A stretch of 17,510 bases of DNA from UBA9619 sp964630665 (GTDB taxonomy: Bacteria > Pseudomonadota > Gammaproteobacteria > Arenicellales > UBA868), in the NCBI GenBank assembly GCA_964630665.1, contig CAZVVN010000067.1:1-17510 (forward strand), written 5' to 3'. The position numbers were made by a program, and so were the translations under genes. Below the pieces are notes generated by a model. That model ran no database searches and was not told the origin of the DNA. It worked only from the letters and a program-made list of their open reading frames with translations. The stretch's first letter is position 1. Each line of letters begins with the position of its first letter. Below are positions 6,619 to 13,843 of this stretch, piece by piece.

Positions 6619-7518
6619 ATGGCAAGTCACGCGACTGGTGACGGCGGTATTCCGGCAAGAGACGCAGCAGAGCGTGGCTTGAAACGGATCATGACCCTTG
6701 GCGGAGCCTACGGCACACGAAACTATACCGTGAAGGACCTGCGAGATCAGAAAGGAAAGCGTGTATTGGTCGAAACACTTCCCTTTTCAACAGAGGAAGC
6801 CGCCGCAGCCGAACAGGCCGGAATCGACACTATGAAGGTGCGTTTCGATCCATCGAATCCCGATCTTGCCATCGCGATCCGGCGAGCAGCACCCAACACT
6901 TTCATGGCGTTCTCGGTTCCCCTCCTCGCTGCCGCGAGCGAGAACGAAGCGGTACGCGTGGCCTACGACGCGATGGCGCTTGGTGCAGACGCCATCATGT
7001 GCCAGTGGAGCCCACGATTCATCTCGGCCGCAACCGAAGCTGGTGTCCCCATACAGGGTCACGCAGGATTGGTACCGAGAAAGAGCACCTGGACGGGCGG
7101 TCTGCGTGCGGTCGGCAAGACCCTGGACGAAGCGCTGTGGGTCTACCGGGAGATCAAGGCGTTGGAGGAGGCGGGTGCCTATGCGGTCGAGGTCGAGGTG
7201 ATTCCCGAAGGACTGCTTGCCGAGATCAGCAGGCGCACCACGCTGTTGACCTCATCGATCGGCGGTGGCAGCGGTGGTGATATCCAGTTCCTGTTCGCCG
7301 AGGACATTCTCGGCAACAATCCGCCGCCGTACCCGCGGCACGCCAAACAGTACCGTAGTCTTTACCAGTTGAAGGAAAAGATGCAGGCCGAGCGCGTAGC
7401 CGGTTTCCGAGCCTTCATCGACGACGTTCAGAAGGGCGGTTTTCCGGGACCAGAGCAGCTTGTCAGCGCCCCGGAGGGTCTGATCGACGGATTTCTGGAG
7501 GCGCTGGAGGCAGACTAG
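6619..7518 (+). CDS. Divergent PanB-superfamily protein (ketopantoate hydroxymethyltransferase-like)
   Basis: A 299-residue TIM-barrel protein that aligns along its length with 3-methyl-2-oxobutanoate hydroxymethyltransferase. Conserved points are G-H-A-G-L at 147-151 (the PanB G-H-L-G-L), the E-V-I-P segment with Glu193 (the PanB catalytic glutamate, E. coli 181) and S-I-G-G-G at 213-217 (PanB G-I-G-A-G). Other active-site residues have changed in an alignment made by eye: E. coli Asp84 becomes Ser99, Lys112 becomes Met127 and Glu114 becomes Gln129. The metal-binding and substrate residues are thus largely lost, so it probably does not make ketopantoate. It may perform another aldol-type or C-C cleavage reaction. 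AGGAGA lies seven bases before the ATG. Extra residues 1-45 and the tail after 255 are unlike E. coli PanB (264 residues). It converges on the core MetE gene. Confidence 0.8.
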   Translation: MASHATGDGGIPARDAAERGLKRIMTLGGAYGTRNYTVKDLRDQKGKRVLVETLPFSTEEAAAAEQAGIDTMKVRFDPSNPDLAIAIRRAAPNTFMAFSVPLLAAASENEAVRVAYDAMALGADAIMCQWSPRFISAATEAGVPIQGHAGLVPRKSTWTGGLRAVGKTLDEALWVYREIKALEEAGAYAVEVEVIPEGLLAEISRRTTLLTSSIGGGSGGDIQFLFAEDILGNNPPPYPRHAKQYRSLYQLKEKMQAERVAGFRAFIDDVQKGGFPGPEQLVSAPEGLIDGFLEALEAD

Positions 7519-7540
7519 CCGAAAGCGTGTTCCGCTAGTC
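7513..7540. terminator. Hairpin at the convergence of the PanB-like and MetE-like genes
   Basis: GACTAGC (7513-7519) pairs with GCTAGTC (7534-7540); after a C-C mismatch the inner GAA/TTC pairs, leaving a six-base loop. The stem contains the TAG stop of the plus-strand gene and most of the TGA stop of the minus-strand gene. On the plus strand TTTTT follows at about 7548-7552. It probably serves as a compact bidirectional terminator. Confidence 0.55.
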
Positions 7541-8606
7541 AGCCGTGTTTTTCTCTCAGCATGTCTGCGGCCTGGCACATTGATTTCAGCTTGAGGTAGG
7601 CGTGGTCGAGATCGACGGGATTCTGGACCGAAGGTGAGAATCCACAGTCGGGATGCAGAGTGATACGCTGCTTGTCGATATATTGCATCGCTTGTTCGAC
7701 CCGCGCTGCGACGGTCTCGGGCGTTTCGACATTGCGATCGCAGTGGTCGATGCAGCCAAGGCCCAGGCGCGGTCCGTCGGGAAACTGGGCCAGTGATGCC
7801 ATGCCTCCCGCGACAGGTGTGGCGTATTCCATCGAGATGGTGCCAACGTTCACTTTACCCAGTGCTGGCATGATGACATCGTAAGGGCCCTCGGTGCCGT
7901 GAGCGTAATTGAAATGGGCATGGCAAAGGTGCATGCCGATGTCGAGAGCGTCGAATCCATCGACCACCTGATTGATCAGATCCACGCACAGGTCCATCTC
8001 GTACTGCAGATCAGTGAATCCCTCGCGTTCGCGGAACTTCGGATCGACAAGGGTGCTGAGCCAGGGCTCATCGAGTTGAATCGTATCCACACCCGCCTGA
8101 TGAAGCTGTTCGATTTCCTGGCGCAGGATGGGGACGCAGTCGGTCATCAGTTGCTCGGGCGTTGGGTATGCCCGCCTGGAATGATCAGGATGCCACATCC
8201 GCCGACCCACGATGTAGGGCGCCGGTAACGCAATCTTGAGCCTGGCCCGGGTTATCTGGCGGGCAAAGACGGCCTCGTCGAGAGCCAGGGGGCGGTAGTA
8301 TTCCAGAGGCTCGACAACGGCTGGATAGGCCATCTGCCACTGTGTGCCGATCAAGTCCGGTTTGAACCCTCGTACCCGTTCCGCGAAGATTTTGACGTAA
8401 CTCTCGCGGCGCCATTCGCCATCGGTCACTTCATCGAGCCCGCATCGTTCCTGCAGGCGCAGGGCCGATTCGATCGCTGGGTTCAGCAGGTGGTCGGCCT
8501 CGTCTTCGGAGATTGTTCCGTTCTTGCGATCGAGAATGATCTCGCGCACCCATTCAGGGCGGGGCAGGCTGCCGATGACGGTGGTCGGAAACAAGTTATC
8601 AGCCAT
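7539..8606 (-). CDS. Stand-alone C-terminal-type cobalamin-independent methionine synthase ('core MetE')
   Basis: A 355-residue protein equal to the catalytic half of MetE, without the N-terminal folate-handling half (full MetE is about 750 residues). The zinc ligands are intact: His226 and Cys228 in H-L-C, Glu260 in S-M-E-Y, and Cys321 in H-P-D-C-G-F. Homocysteine-binding elements are present as I-G-S-L-P-R-P at 11-17, D-G-E-W at 62-65 and L-D-E-P at 178-181. It should transfer a methyl group to or from a thiol through zinc. Core MetE proteins in other bacteria make methionine from donors other than methyl-tetrahydrofolate polyglutamate; here the catabolic setting also allows a demethylase role. 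It follows the 2-hydroxyacid dehydrogenase gene by 175 bases and ends against the PanB-like gene. The start is the first ATG; its Shine-Dalgarno is weak. Confidence 0.88.
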   Translation of the reverse strand: MADNLFPTTVIGSLPRPEWVREIILDRKNGTISEDEADHLLNPAIESALRLQERCGLDEVTDGEWRRESYVKIFAERVRGFKPDLIGTQWQMAYPAVVEPLEYYRPLALDEAVFARQITRARLKIALPAPYIVGRRMWHPDHSRRAYPTPEQLMTDCVPILRQEIEQLHQAGVDTIQLDEPWLSTLVDPKFREREGFTDLQYEMDLCVDLINQVVDGFDALDIGMHLCHAHFNYAHGTEGPYDVIMPALGKVNVGTISMEYATPVAGGMASLAQFPDGPRLGLGCIDHCDRNVETPETVAARVEQAMQYIDKQRITLHPDCGFSPSVQNPVDLDHAYLKLKSMCQAADMLREKHG

Positions 8607-8781
8607 AGTCTTGCATCTTTAATGAATCGACTACATCACAACGTCTTACAGAGATGTTATGTGTATTTCACAGATTTCGAAACCCAAAACTGCGAACCAC
8701 ACCTGGTCCTGGCCAAAGTTCAGAGCTGAGACTGCCGGAATCCGCCCCAGGCAAGACTCCGTGCCCCATCCAGGAAATCGA

Positions 8782-9783
8782 TCAGCCGCCCGTCTTGGCC
8801 GTGCCTTCGAAAACCTGGTTCTTAAGCGGTTCTCCCATCGCCATACGATTCAGATTGGCAGCGACAAACTGCCAGCGCCGCGTCAGTTGTTCAGGTGTTG
8901 ACGCGCTTTCGTGAGCACTCAGAGTCACGTTGTCCAGACCCTGGAAAGGGTAGTTCGAGGGCCACACTTCTTTCTTGTCGGCCCCGATGTAGTTGTACCA
9001 GACATCCAGTACCGCAGCACCGATGGTCTTGTTCTTGAGCGCGTTGTACAGTGCTTCTTCGGCGATGATCCGCCCGCGCGCGACATTGATGATGACGCTG
9101 TCCGGCTTCATTCTGGCCAGCTGCGCTGCACCGATCATTCCTTCTGTTTGATCGTTCAGCTGACAGGCAACTACTATGAAATCGCTTTGGCCCAGCAGTT
9201 CATCCAACCGGTCTGGAGTGCCGAGCCAGTCCAGCAATGGGGGGGTGGTTTTCTCAGAACGGCGTACTGCGATCACCCGCATGTCGAAGGCCGCTGCCCG
9301 TTTGGCGACTTGTTCTCCAATATGTCCATAGCCGACGATGCCGACGGTCTTCCCCCGTATTTCCTGGTGGTCCAAAGACGTGCCGGGCTGCCGGCCGCCC
9401 CAGCCTTCGCGGCGGAACCGCTGGTCGATCGCGCGCAAACCGATCTTGGTCTCGAGCATGGCACAGAGCACAAATTCGGCAATGGTGCTTTCGTGTTCAA
9501 AACAATTACAGACCGGCACCCCCGCGGGCATGGTCTCCGGAGAGCAGAAATCGTACCCGGTCCAGGGGATCTGGAAGAGTTTCAGGTACGGAACCTGCGG
9601 CCAGGAATCAGTGGGAATCCGGCCGCCGATCATCGCGTCCGCCGCGCCGGCCATCGCGACGAATTCGTCTGGCCCGTTCTTGGCCGGGTCCCAGACCAGG
9701 ATCGTCCAGTGATCATCCAGTTCCTGCCGGAGCAGGTGTTCGTACTGGACGGCTATGCGGCCCTGGATCAGAGCAGTCGGCAT
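8782..9783 (-). CDS. D-isomer-specific 2-hydroxyacid dehydrogenase
   Basis: NAD(P)-dependent oxidoreductase interconverting 2-oxoacids and D-2-hydroxyacids; 333 residues, normal for the family. The Rossmann motif G-Y-G-H-I-G is at 151-156, the substrate arginine Arg237 in V-A-R-G-R, and the catalytic His291 in S-A-H-E-S. The usual D-V-F-x-x-E-P segment is replaced by D-V-W-Y-N-Y followed by G-A-D-K-K-E, so the glutamate that polarises the histidine has no obvious counterpart except Glu272, a few residues later. The ATG at 9783 begins the typical N-terminal strand; a TTG at 9852 would add 23 unlike residues and lies close to the divergent gene. A 2-oxo or hydroxy acid substrate fits the TRAP receptor type in this window, but that link is inference. 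Confidence 0.88.
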   Translation of the reverse strand: MPTALIQGRIAVQYEHLLRQELDDHWTILVWDPAKNGPDEFVAMAGAADAMIGGRIPTDSWPQVPYLKLFQIPWTGYDFCSPETMPAGVPVCNCFEHESTIAEFVLCAMLETKIGLRAIDQRFRREGWGGRQPGTSLDHQEIRGKTVGIVGYGHIGEQVAKRAAAFDMRVIAVRRSEKTTPPLLDWLGTPDRLDELLGQSDFIVVACQLNDQTEGMIGAAQLARMKPDSVIINVARGRIIAEEALYNALKNKTIGAAVLDVWYNYIGADKKEVWPSNYPFQGLDNVTLSAHESASTPEQLTRRWQFVAANLNRMAMGEPLKNQVFEGTAKTGG

Positions 9784-9828
9784 GACAAACGTTCTTTCGC
9801 TATATTTATCTTTTACTTTAGTGGTTAT

Positions 9829-9843
9829 CCTACCAGTAGTAGG
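9829..9843. promoter_or_regulatory. Small dyad in the divergent dehydrogenase/methyltransferase promoter region
   Basis: CCTAC and GTAGG flank a five-base centre, in the 90-base gap between two divergent starts; GGTT (9823-9826) and AACC (9847-9850) flank it further out. An operator controlling both genes is possible; no clear -10/-35 pair was found. The gap is AT-rich near 9801-9820. Confidence 0.25.
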
Positions 9844-9873
9844 CGAAACCAATTTTCACAGAGACTGTAATCG

Positions 9874-10725
9874 ATGACCGATACCAAACCAGCCAACGCG
9901 GATCAGCGCGAATTCTGGAGCGACATCAAAGGTGAACTGTGGGTCGAACTTCAGCCCCGTATTGACCCTATGCTGGCTCCTTTTGGGGAGAAAGCCATCG
10001 AGGCGCTCGATCTGATGCCCGGAGAGCGGGTGATCGAGATCGGTTGCGGTAACGGGACGACAACACTGGCATTGGCCGAGCGGGTCGGTGCAGAAGGGGA
10101 GGTTCTTGCCGTGGACCTCTCCCGGCCGATGCTCAACAAGGCAATGGAAAGAGGGAAAACATCCGGCCATCCGGTGAGGTTTATAGAGGCTGATGCCCAG
10201 GTGTACGATTTTCCGAGAGAGTACTTCGATGCTGCCTTCAGTCGTTTTGGCGTGATGTTCTTCGACGATCCCGTTGCCGCATTCAATAACATCCTGGGTG
10301 CTGTCCGTCCGGGCGGTCGGGTCGCCTATGTCTGCTGGGCAGACCGCAAAGACAACCCCTGGATCCGCATTCCCGCCGGCGCGTCCAAGGCCTACCTCGA
10401 ACTGCCCCCGCAGCCTGCTGACGATGAGCCCGGCCAGTTCTCGATGCAGAACGAAGAACGCGTTCGCACTATCCTGTCCGGTGCCGGCTGGTCAGATGTC
10501 ACTCTCGAGCGCTTCGATACGGAATGTTCGCTCGGCAGCGATGTCGCTGATGCCACCGGATTCATCTCGCAGATGGGACCGATGTCCGAACCGTTTGCGC
10601 TCGCCGATGAAGAAACACAGCACAACACGCTCAGAGTGATTGAAGAAGCACTGGCACCCTATGCCGACAGCAGAGGAGTCTATCTGGGTTACAGCACCTG
10701 GATCGTCAGCGCGACCCGTCCCTGA
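9874..10725 (+). CDS. Class I SAM-dependent methyltransferase
   Basis: A 283-residue cytoplasmic methyltransferase. Motif I is V-I-E-I-G-C-G-N-G at 53-61, the acidic residue that holds the SAM ribose is Asp81 in A-V-D-L-S (79-83), and E-A-D-A-Q at 105-109 is the adenine-side motif. The order and the R-P-G-G-R turn at about 145 resemble UbiE/COQ5-like small-molecule methyltransferases, but length and C-terminus differ, so it is not called ubiE. The substrate cannot be read. It is divergent from the dehydrogenase and ends 58 bases before the convergent cyclase gene; that gap holds only a weak CCCG/CGGG hairpin. The Shine-Dalgarno is poor; the start is the first ATG in frame and lies close to the likely promoter. 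Confidence 0.88.
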   Translation: MTDTKPANADQREFWSDIKGELWVELQPRIDPMLAPFGEKAIEALDLMPGERVIEIGCGNGTTTLALAERVGAEGEVLAVDLSRPMLNKAMERGKTSGHPVRFIEADAQVYDFPREYFDAAFSRFGVMFFDDPVAAFNNILGAVRPGGRVAYVCWADRKDNPWIRIPAGASKAYLELPPQPADDEPGQFSMQNEERVRTILSGAGWSDVTLERFDTECSLGSDVADATGFISQMGPMSEPFALADEETQHNTLRVIEEALAPYADSRGVYLGYSTWIVSATRP

Positions 10726-10783
10726 TCCCGTGGCGCGGGTGTCTGACCGGAAATGTAATCGCTTACCTGAGCAGGACTGCAAT

Positions 10784-12559
10784 TCAATGGGGTATACCTG
10801 CTTTTCGCAGCCCTTCAATCAGGTATTCGAGGTTTACTTTGTCCCGATACGGAAAGATCTGTTCTATGTGACTGATACTGATGTCCTGTTTGATACGCAG
10901 AAGGTCCGCCATCGCCTGCTGGGCCTGGGCATCCTTGCCGGATTGGCCCAGTATTGCCGCAAGCACTGCATACGGACTGAGTTCCGCCGTCGGTTGGCGG
11001 GTCGCCTGACGGGCGGTTTTCTCGGCCTCCTCGAGTTGTTTTGAACCGAGTAGTGCCATCGATTTTGCTGCCAGGACAATCCACAGAAGCGGGTCATGTG
11101 GGCTCAGGCGAATAGCTCGGTCAAAACTTTCAATCGCCAGAGTCCAGTCCCCGGCAAACAGCCGGGCCGTTCCCAGCCCCAGGTGTGCGTGAGCAAAGCT
11201 CGGGTTGTAGGTTACAGCGGCCTCGCATTCGGCTATAGAAGCATCCAGTTCATGCTTCATCTGAAGAATTCTTCCCAGCGCAAAGTGGGCATCGGCGTCG
11301 CGTTCATCAAAAGCAATGGCCTGGCGCCCGCTCTCAAAAGCCTCTTCCAATACGGCCGACCGGTCTTGTGCGTAGCCGTGCATAAAGGAGAAATAAAGGG
11401 CATGGGTCAGGCCTGATTTAGCCGGAGCAAAGTTTGGCGAGATCACGGCTGTCTGTTTGAACAGGCGTTGTGCCTCGGCATTGTCCTCTTCGCTGAAACG
11501 ATAAAGATGCCACAGACCCCGTTGATAGCTTTCCCACGCATCCAGGCTTTCGGGGGCCAGTCGTTGTGCGCGCTCGCGTTCGACCTGGTCGATCTCCGGC
11601 CCGATGGCAGCGACGATGGTTTCGGTGATCTCGTCCTGTACCGCAAAGATGTCTGTCAGTTCACGGTCATAGCGTTCGGCCCAGATGTGGTTTCCACTGC
11701 TGCCTTCTATCAGCTGGGCCGTTAAGCGAATGCGCGAGCCGCCTTTGCGAATACTTCCTTCCAGTACGTAGCGGACCCCCAGGTCGCGTGACACATCGCG
11801 CAGATCTGGTGATTGGCCCTTGTACGCGAACGTCGAATTGCGAGCGATGACGAACAAAGATCGGTAGCGGGAGAGACCCGTTATGATGTCTTCTGCCATC
11901 CCGTCGGCAAAAAATTCCTGTTCAGGATCGCCGGACATGTTCTGGAATGGAAGTACCGCAATCGACGGCTTGTCAGGGAGGGCGAGAGGCGCAGTCGCTT
12001 CAGGGTCAGCGGTGTTTTGCTGATTGGCCGCAGTGGGAACCAGCCGGTAAGAGCGCACCGGCTTGTCGAGCCCTTTGACCGTCTGATCCCCCAGATCCTG
12101 GAATGCAACGTCCATCGAGTTTGAAACATGCTCGTGAACATTGGTGGAGATGCAGATCTCTCCCGGCTCGGCCAGCACCTCCATTCGGGCCGCAATGTTG
12201 ACACCGTTCCCGTAAAGATCCTCTCCATCGATGATAACGTCGCCAAGGCTGATGCCGATTCGCAGAAGAACCTGGTGTGAGTCAGGCAATGAGGCGTTGC
12301 GCCGGCCGAGCTCTCCCTGTACTTCTAGAGCAGCCTGTACGGCGTCGAAGGCGCTGCTGAATTCCACCAGGGCACCGTCACCGGTATTCTTGAAGATCCT
12401 TCCCCCGTGACGCTCAGTGACGGGATCAAAAACCTCTGCCCGCAAGGCCTTCAGGCGTGCCAGAGTCCCTGTCTCGTCGGCAGCCATCATGCCTGAATAG
12501 CCGACGACATCGGACACCAGGATCGCTGCAAGGCGGCGCTGCATTCGCTCTTCGGCCAT
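10784..12559 (-). CDS. Class III adenylate/guanylate cyclase fused to TolB-N-like domain and TPR repeats
   Basis: A 591-residue predicted soluble signalling protein making cyclic AMP. The cyclase domain covers about 8-175: metal ligands Asp17 (S-D-V-V-G-Y) and Asp61 (T-G-D-G), purine-specifying Lys57 and Asp114 (D-L-Y-G), and transition-state Asn121 and Arg125 (N-I-A-A-R). The Lys/Asp pair points to ATP. After a linker, K-P-S-I-A-V-L-P-F at 197-205 opens the FlgO/TolB-N-like domain (to about 325) common in such fusions. TPR helices follow from about 335 to 560, with A-x-x-x-x-G-R or F-A-H-A-H-L-G-L-G type repeats near 420-490. No membrane segment is seen. Homologues are frequent in alpha- and gammaproteobacteria. 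TPRs probably bind partners or ligands that set activity; its neighbours do not reveal the signal. Confidence 0.9.
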   Translation of the reverse strand: MAEERMQRRLAAILVSDVVGYSGMMAADETGTLARLKALRAEVFDPVTERHGGRIFKNTGDGALVEFSSAFDAVQAALEVQGELGRRNASLPDSHQVLLRIGISLGDVIIDGEDLYGNGVNIAARMEVLAEPGEICISTNVHEHVSNSMDVAFQDLGDQTVKGLDKPVRSYRLVPTAANQQNTADPEATAPLALPDKPSIAVLPFQNMSGDPEQEFFADGMAEDIITGLSRYRSLFVIARNSTFAYKGQSPDLRDVSRDLGVRYVLEGSIRKGGSRIRLTAQLIEGSSGNHIWAERYDRELTDIFAVQDEITETIVAAIGPEIDQVERERAQRLAPESLDAWESYQRGLWHLYRFSEEDNAEAQRLFKQTAVISPNFAPAKSGLTHALYFSFMHGYAQDRSAVLEEAFESGRQAIAFDERDADAHFALGRILQMKHELDASIAECEAAVTYNPSFAHAHLGLGTARLFAGDWTLAIESFDRAIRLSPHDPLLWIVLAAKSMALLGSKQLEEAEKTARQATRQPTAELSPYAVLAAILGQSGKDAQAQQAMADLLRIKQDISISHIEQIFPYRDKVNLEYLIEGLRKAGIPH

Positions 12560-12574
12560 ATTCGAGCTTCGTTT

Positions 12575-12592
12575 TGATCGGTCCGACGATCA
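12575..12592. promoter_or_regulatory. Palindrome just upstream of the cyclase gene
   Basis: TGATCG and CGATCA arms with a six-base centre, 16 bases before the cyclase ATG. The position would suit an operator or a structure near the ribosome binding site. The remaining 12593-12778 between the cyclase and the aldolase promoter shows nothing I can support. Confidence 0.3.
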
Positions 12593-12778
12593 CTGATTGT
12601 AAGGATGCCGCGTGGAGAATGTCTATTGAGGCTGCCAGCCTGTTGCAGGTGGGTCCCGTCATGCTAAATGCCTTTCCCAGCGGACTTCTGTGAAAAAGAA
12701 AAATCGGTGAATATTCTTAAATGGGGTCAACCGGCTTCAGCAAAAGACCTCACAATTCTTCACGATCCGCTGAGCCGC

Positions 12779-12807
12779 TTGGAGTGAGAATTCATTCTTC
12801 CTATACT
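12779..12807 (+). promoter_or_regulatory. Possible sigma-70 promoter for the small ORF / aldolase / NHL genes
   Basis: TTGGAG and TATACT are 17 bases apart; the -10 box matches consensus at five of six positions, the -35 at three. A start near 12814 would leave a very short leader before GGAGG at 12816-12820 and the ATG at 12825. Confidence 0.4.
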
Positions 12808-12824
12808 GTACCCCCGGAGGATCT

Positions 12825-12962
12825 ATGGATCGAGATTTTCAGGGATCATGGCTGGTCCGGGGCAGTGAATCTATTTTTTCCGGGGAGGAATTCATTGACG
12901 TTGACCTATTCTGCAAAAGCCTACCGCAATCAGGTTTCTTTCCCCAGAACGGTGGTCGTTAA
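12825..12962 (+). CDS. Possible 45-residue leader peptide upstream of the class II aldolase
   Basis: A 45-codon reading frame with a strong ribosome binding site: GGAGG at 12816-12820, four bases before the ATG. It begins MDRDFQGSWL, is acidic in the middle (E-E-F-I-D-V-D-L) and ends Q-N-G-G-R. Its TAA stop directly abuts the aldolase ATG and lies in the same frame, so terminating ribosomes could restart there. I do not recognise the sequence. It could be a leader that couples translation, a small protein, or a chance frame. The 83-residue frame overlapping it from 12721 lacks such a signal and is rejected. Confidence 0.42.
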   Translation: MDRDFQGSWLVRGSESIFSGEEFIDVDLFCKSLPQSGFFPQNGGR

Positions 12963-13757
12963 ATGGAAATGACAGACGCTGGACGTCGATGGGTTGATAA
13001 GGGACTAGATCCAGTGGAGTGGGCTCTGCGGGTCGAACTCGCGTGTCTTTTCCGGATTAACGCATACCTTGGCTGGGAAGATTCGATCAACACCCACAGT
13101 ACTATGCGCTTGCCCGGAGATGATCATCATTTCTTGATCAATCCGTTCGGATTGCGCCTGGGTGAAGTAAAAGCCTCAGATCTGATCAGGATCGATCTGG
13201 ACGGCAACGTCATCGGACCCTCGAAGCATCCGGTCAATCGTGCCGGCTATGTTATTCACAGTGCTATTCACATGCAGCGGCAGGATGCCCGCTGCGTGAT
13301 TCACACCCATACCTTGTCCGGAATGGCGGTGGCGGCGACGGTGGAGGGCTTACAGGAACACAACCTGTTTGGTCTCGGTTTTCACGATCGGATCTCATAT
13401 CACGAATTCGAAGGCGCCAGCGGGGACCATAATATCAGCGAGCGGGTCCGCCTGGCTGAGAGCCTGGGGTCATCGAACAAGGCGATGATCCTTCGAAACC
13501 ATGGCCTGTTGACTGTTGGCGAATCCGTCGCTGAAGCGTTTGTCTGGATGTATCGCCTCGACCGCGCCTGCCAGGTTCAGGTCTTGGCGCAGGGAGCGGC
13601 GGGGCAGTTTGTGAGCCCGTCGCCGCAGGCGGCTGACTTCACTGTCAAAGGGACCCAGGACTTCATTGATGGATTCGGTGCAGGTGGCCCGGGCGAGCTT
13701 GAGTTCTCAGCCTTCATGCGGTTGATGAACGAGCTTGACCCGAGTTTCAATGAGTGA
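12963..13757 (+). CDS. Class II aldolase/adducin family protein
   Basis: Zinc-dependent aldolase-fold protein of 264 residues, cytoplasmic. Zinc ligands are His114 and His116 in H-T-H-T and His180 in R-N-H-G. The glutamate that acts as general base in fuculose-phosphate aldolase is not present; the equivalent stretch reads N-R-A-G-Y-V-I-H-S-A-I-H (92-103), as in the adducin-like branch. Members of that branch are mostly uncharacterised; some may be decarboxylases or aldolases for other substrates. S-T-M-R-L at 46-50 and I-N-P-F-G at 59-63 are standard fold motifs. The chosen ATG touches the stop of a small upstream frame; ATG at 12969 is an alternative. The NHL gene follows 86 bases later on the same strand, so the two are probably co-transcribed. 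Confidence 0.88.
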   Translation: MEMTDAGRRWVDKGLDPVEWALRVELACLFRINAYLGWEDSINTHSTMRLPGDDHHFLINPFGLRLGEVKASDLIRIDLDGNVIGPSKHPVNRAGYVIHSAIHMQRQDARCVIHTHTLSGMAVAATVEGLQEHNLFGLGFHDRISYHEFEGASGDHNISERVRLAESLGSSNKAMILRNHGLLTVGESVAEAFVWMYRLDRACQVQVLAQGAAGQFVSPSPQAADFTVKGTQDFIDGFGAGGPGELEFSAFMRLMNELDPSFNE

Positions 13758-13843
13758 ACGCCGCGTTTCTGGATACGGTCGACATCATTAACAGTCGGGA
13801 CTGAACAGGAACTGAAGGCTAAATAGTTCAAGGATTCACTGAA

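Noticed and set aside
9784..9852. 23-residue N-terminal extension of the dehydrogenase from TTG
   Set aside because: The extension is unlike the family, begins at a rare start codon and runs through the divergent promoter region.
8911..9870. 319-codon plus-strand open frame
   Set aside because: It lies antisense to the 2-hydroxyacid dehydrogenase, whose motifs are intact; its own translation shows no domain and is rich in Arg, Pro and Gly, as mirror frames of GC-rich genes are.
12721..12972. 83-codon plus-strand frame before the aldolase
   Set aside because: No ribosome binding site, it crosses the likely promoter and overlaps the aldolase start out of frame; the 45-codon frame at 12825 has better signals.
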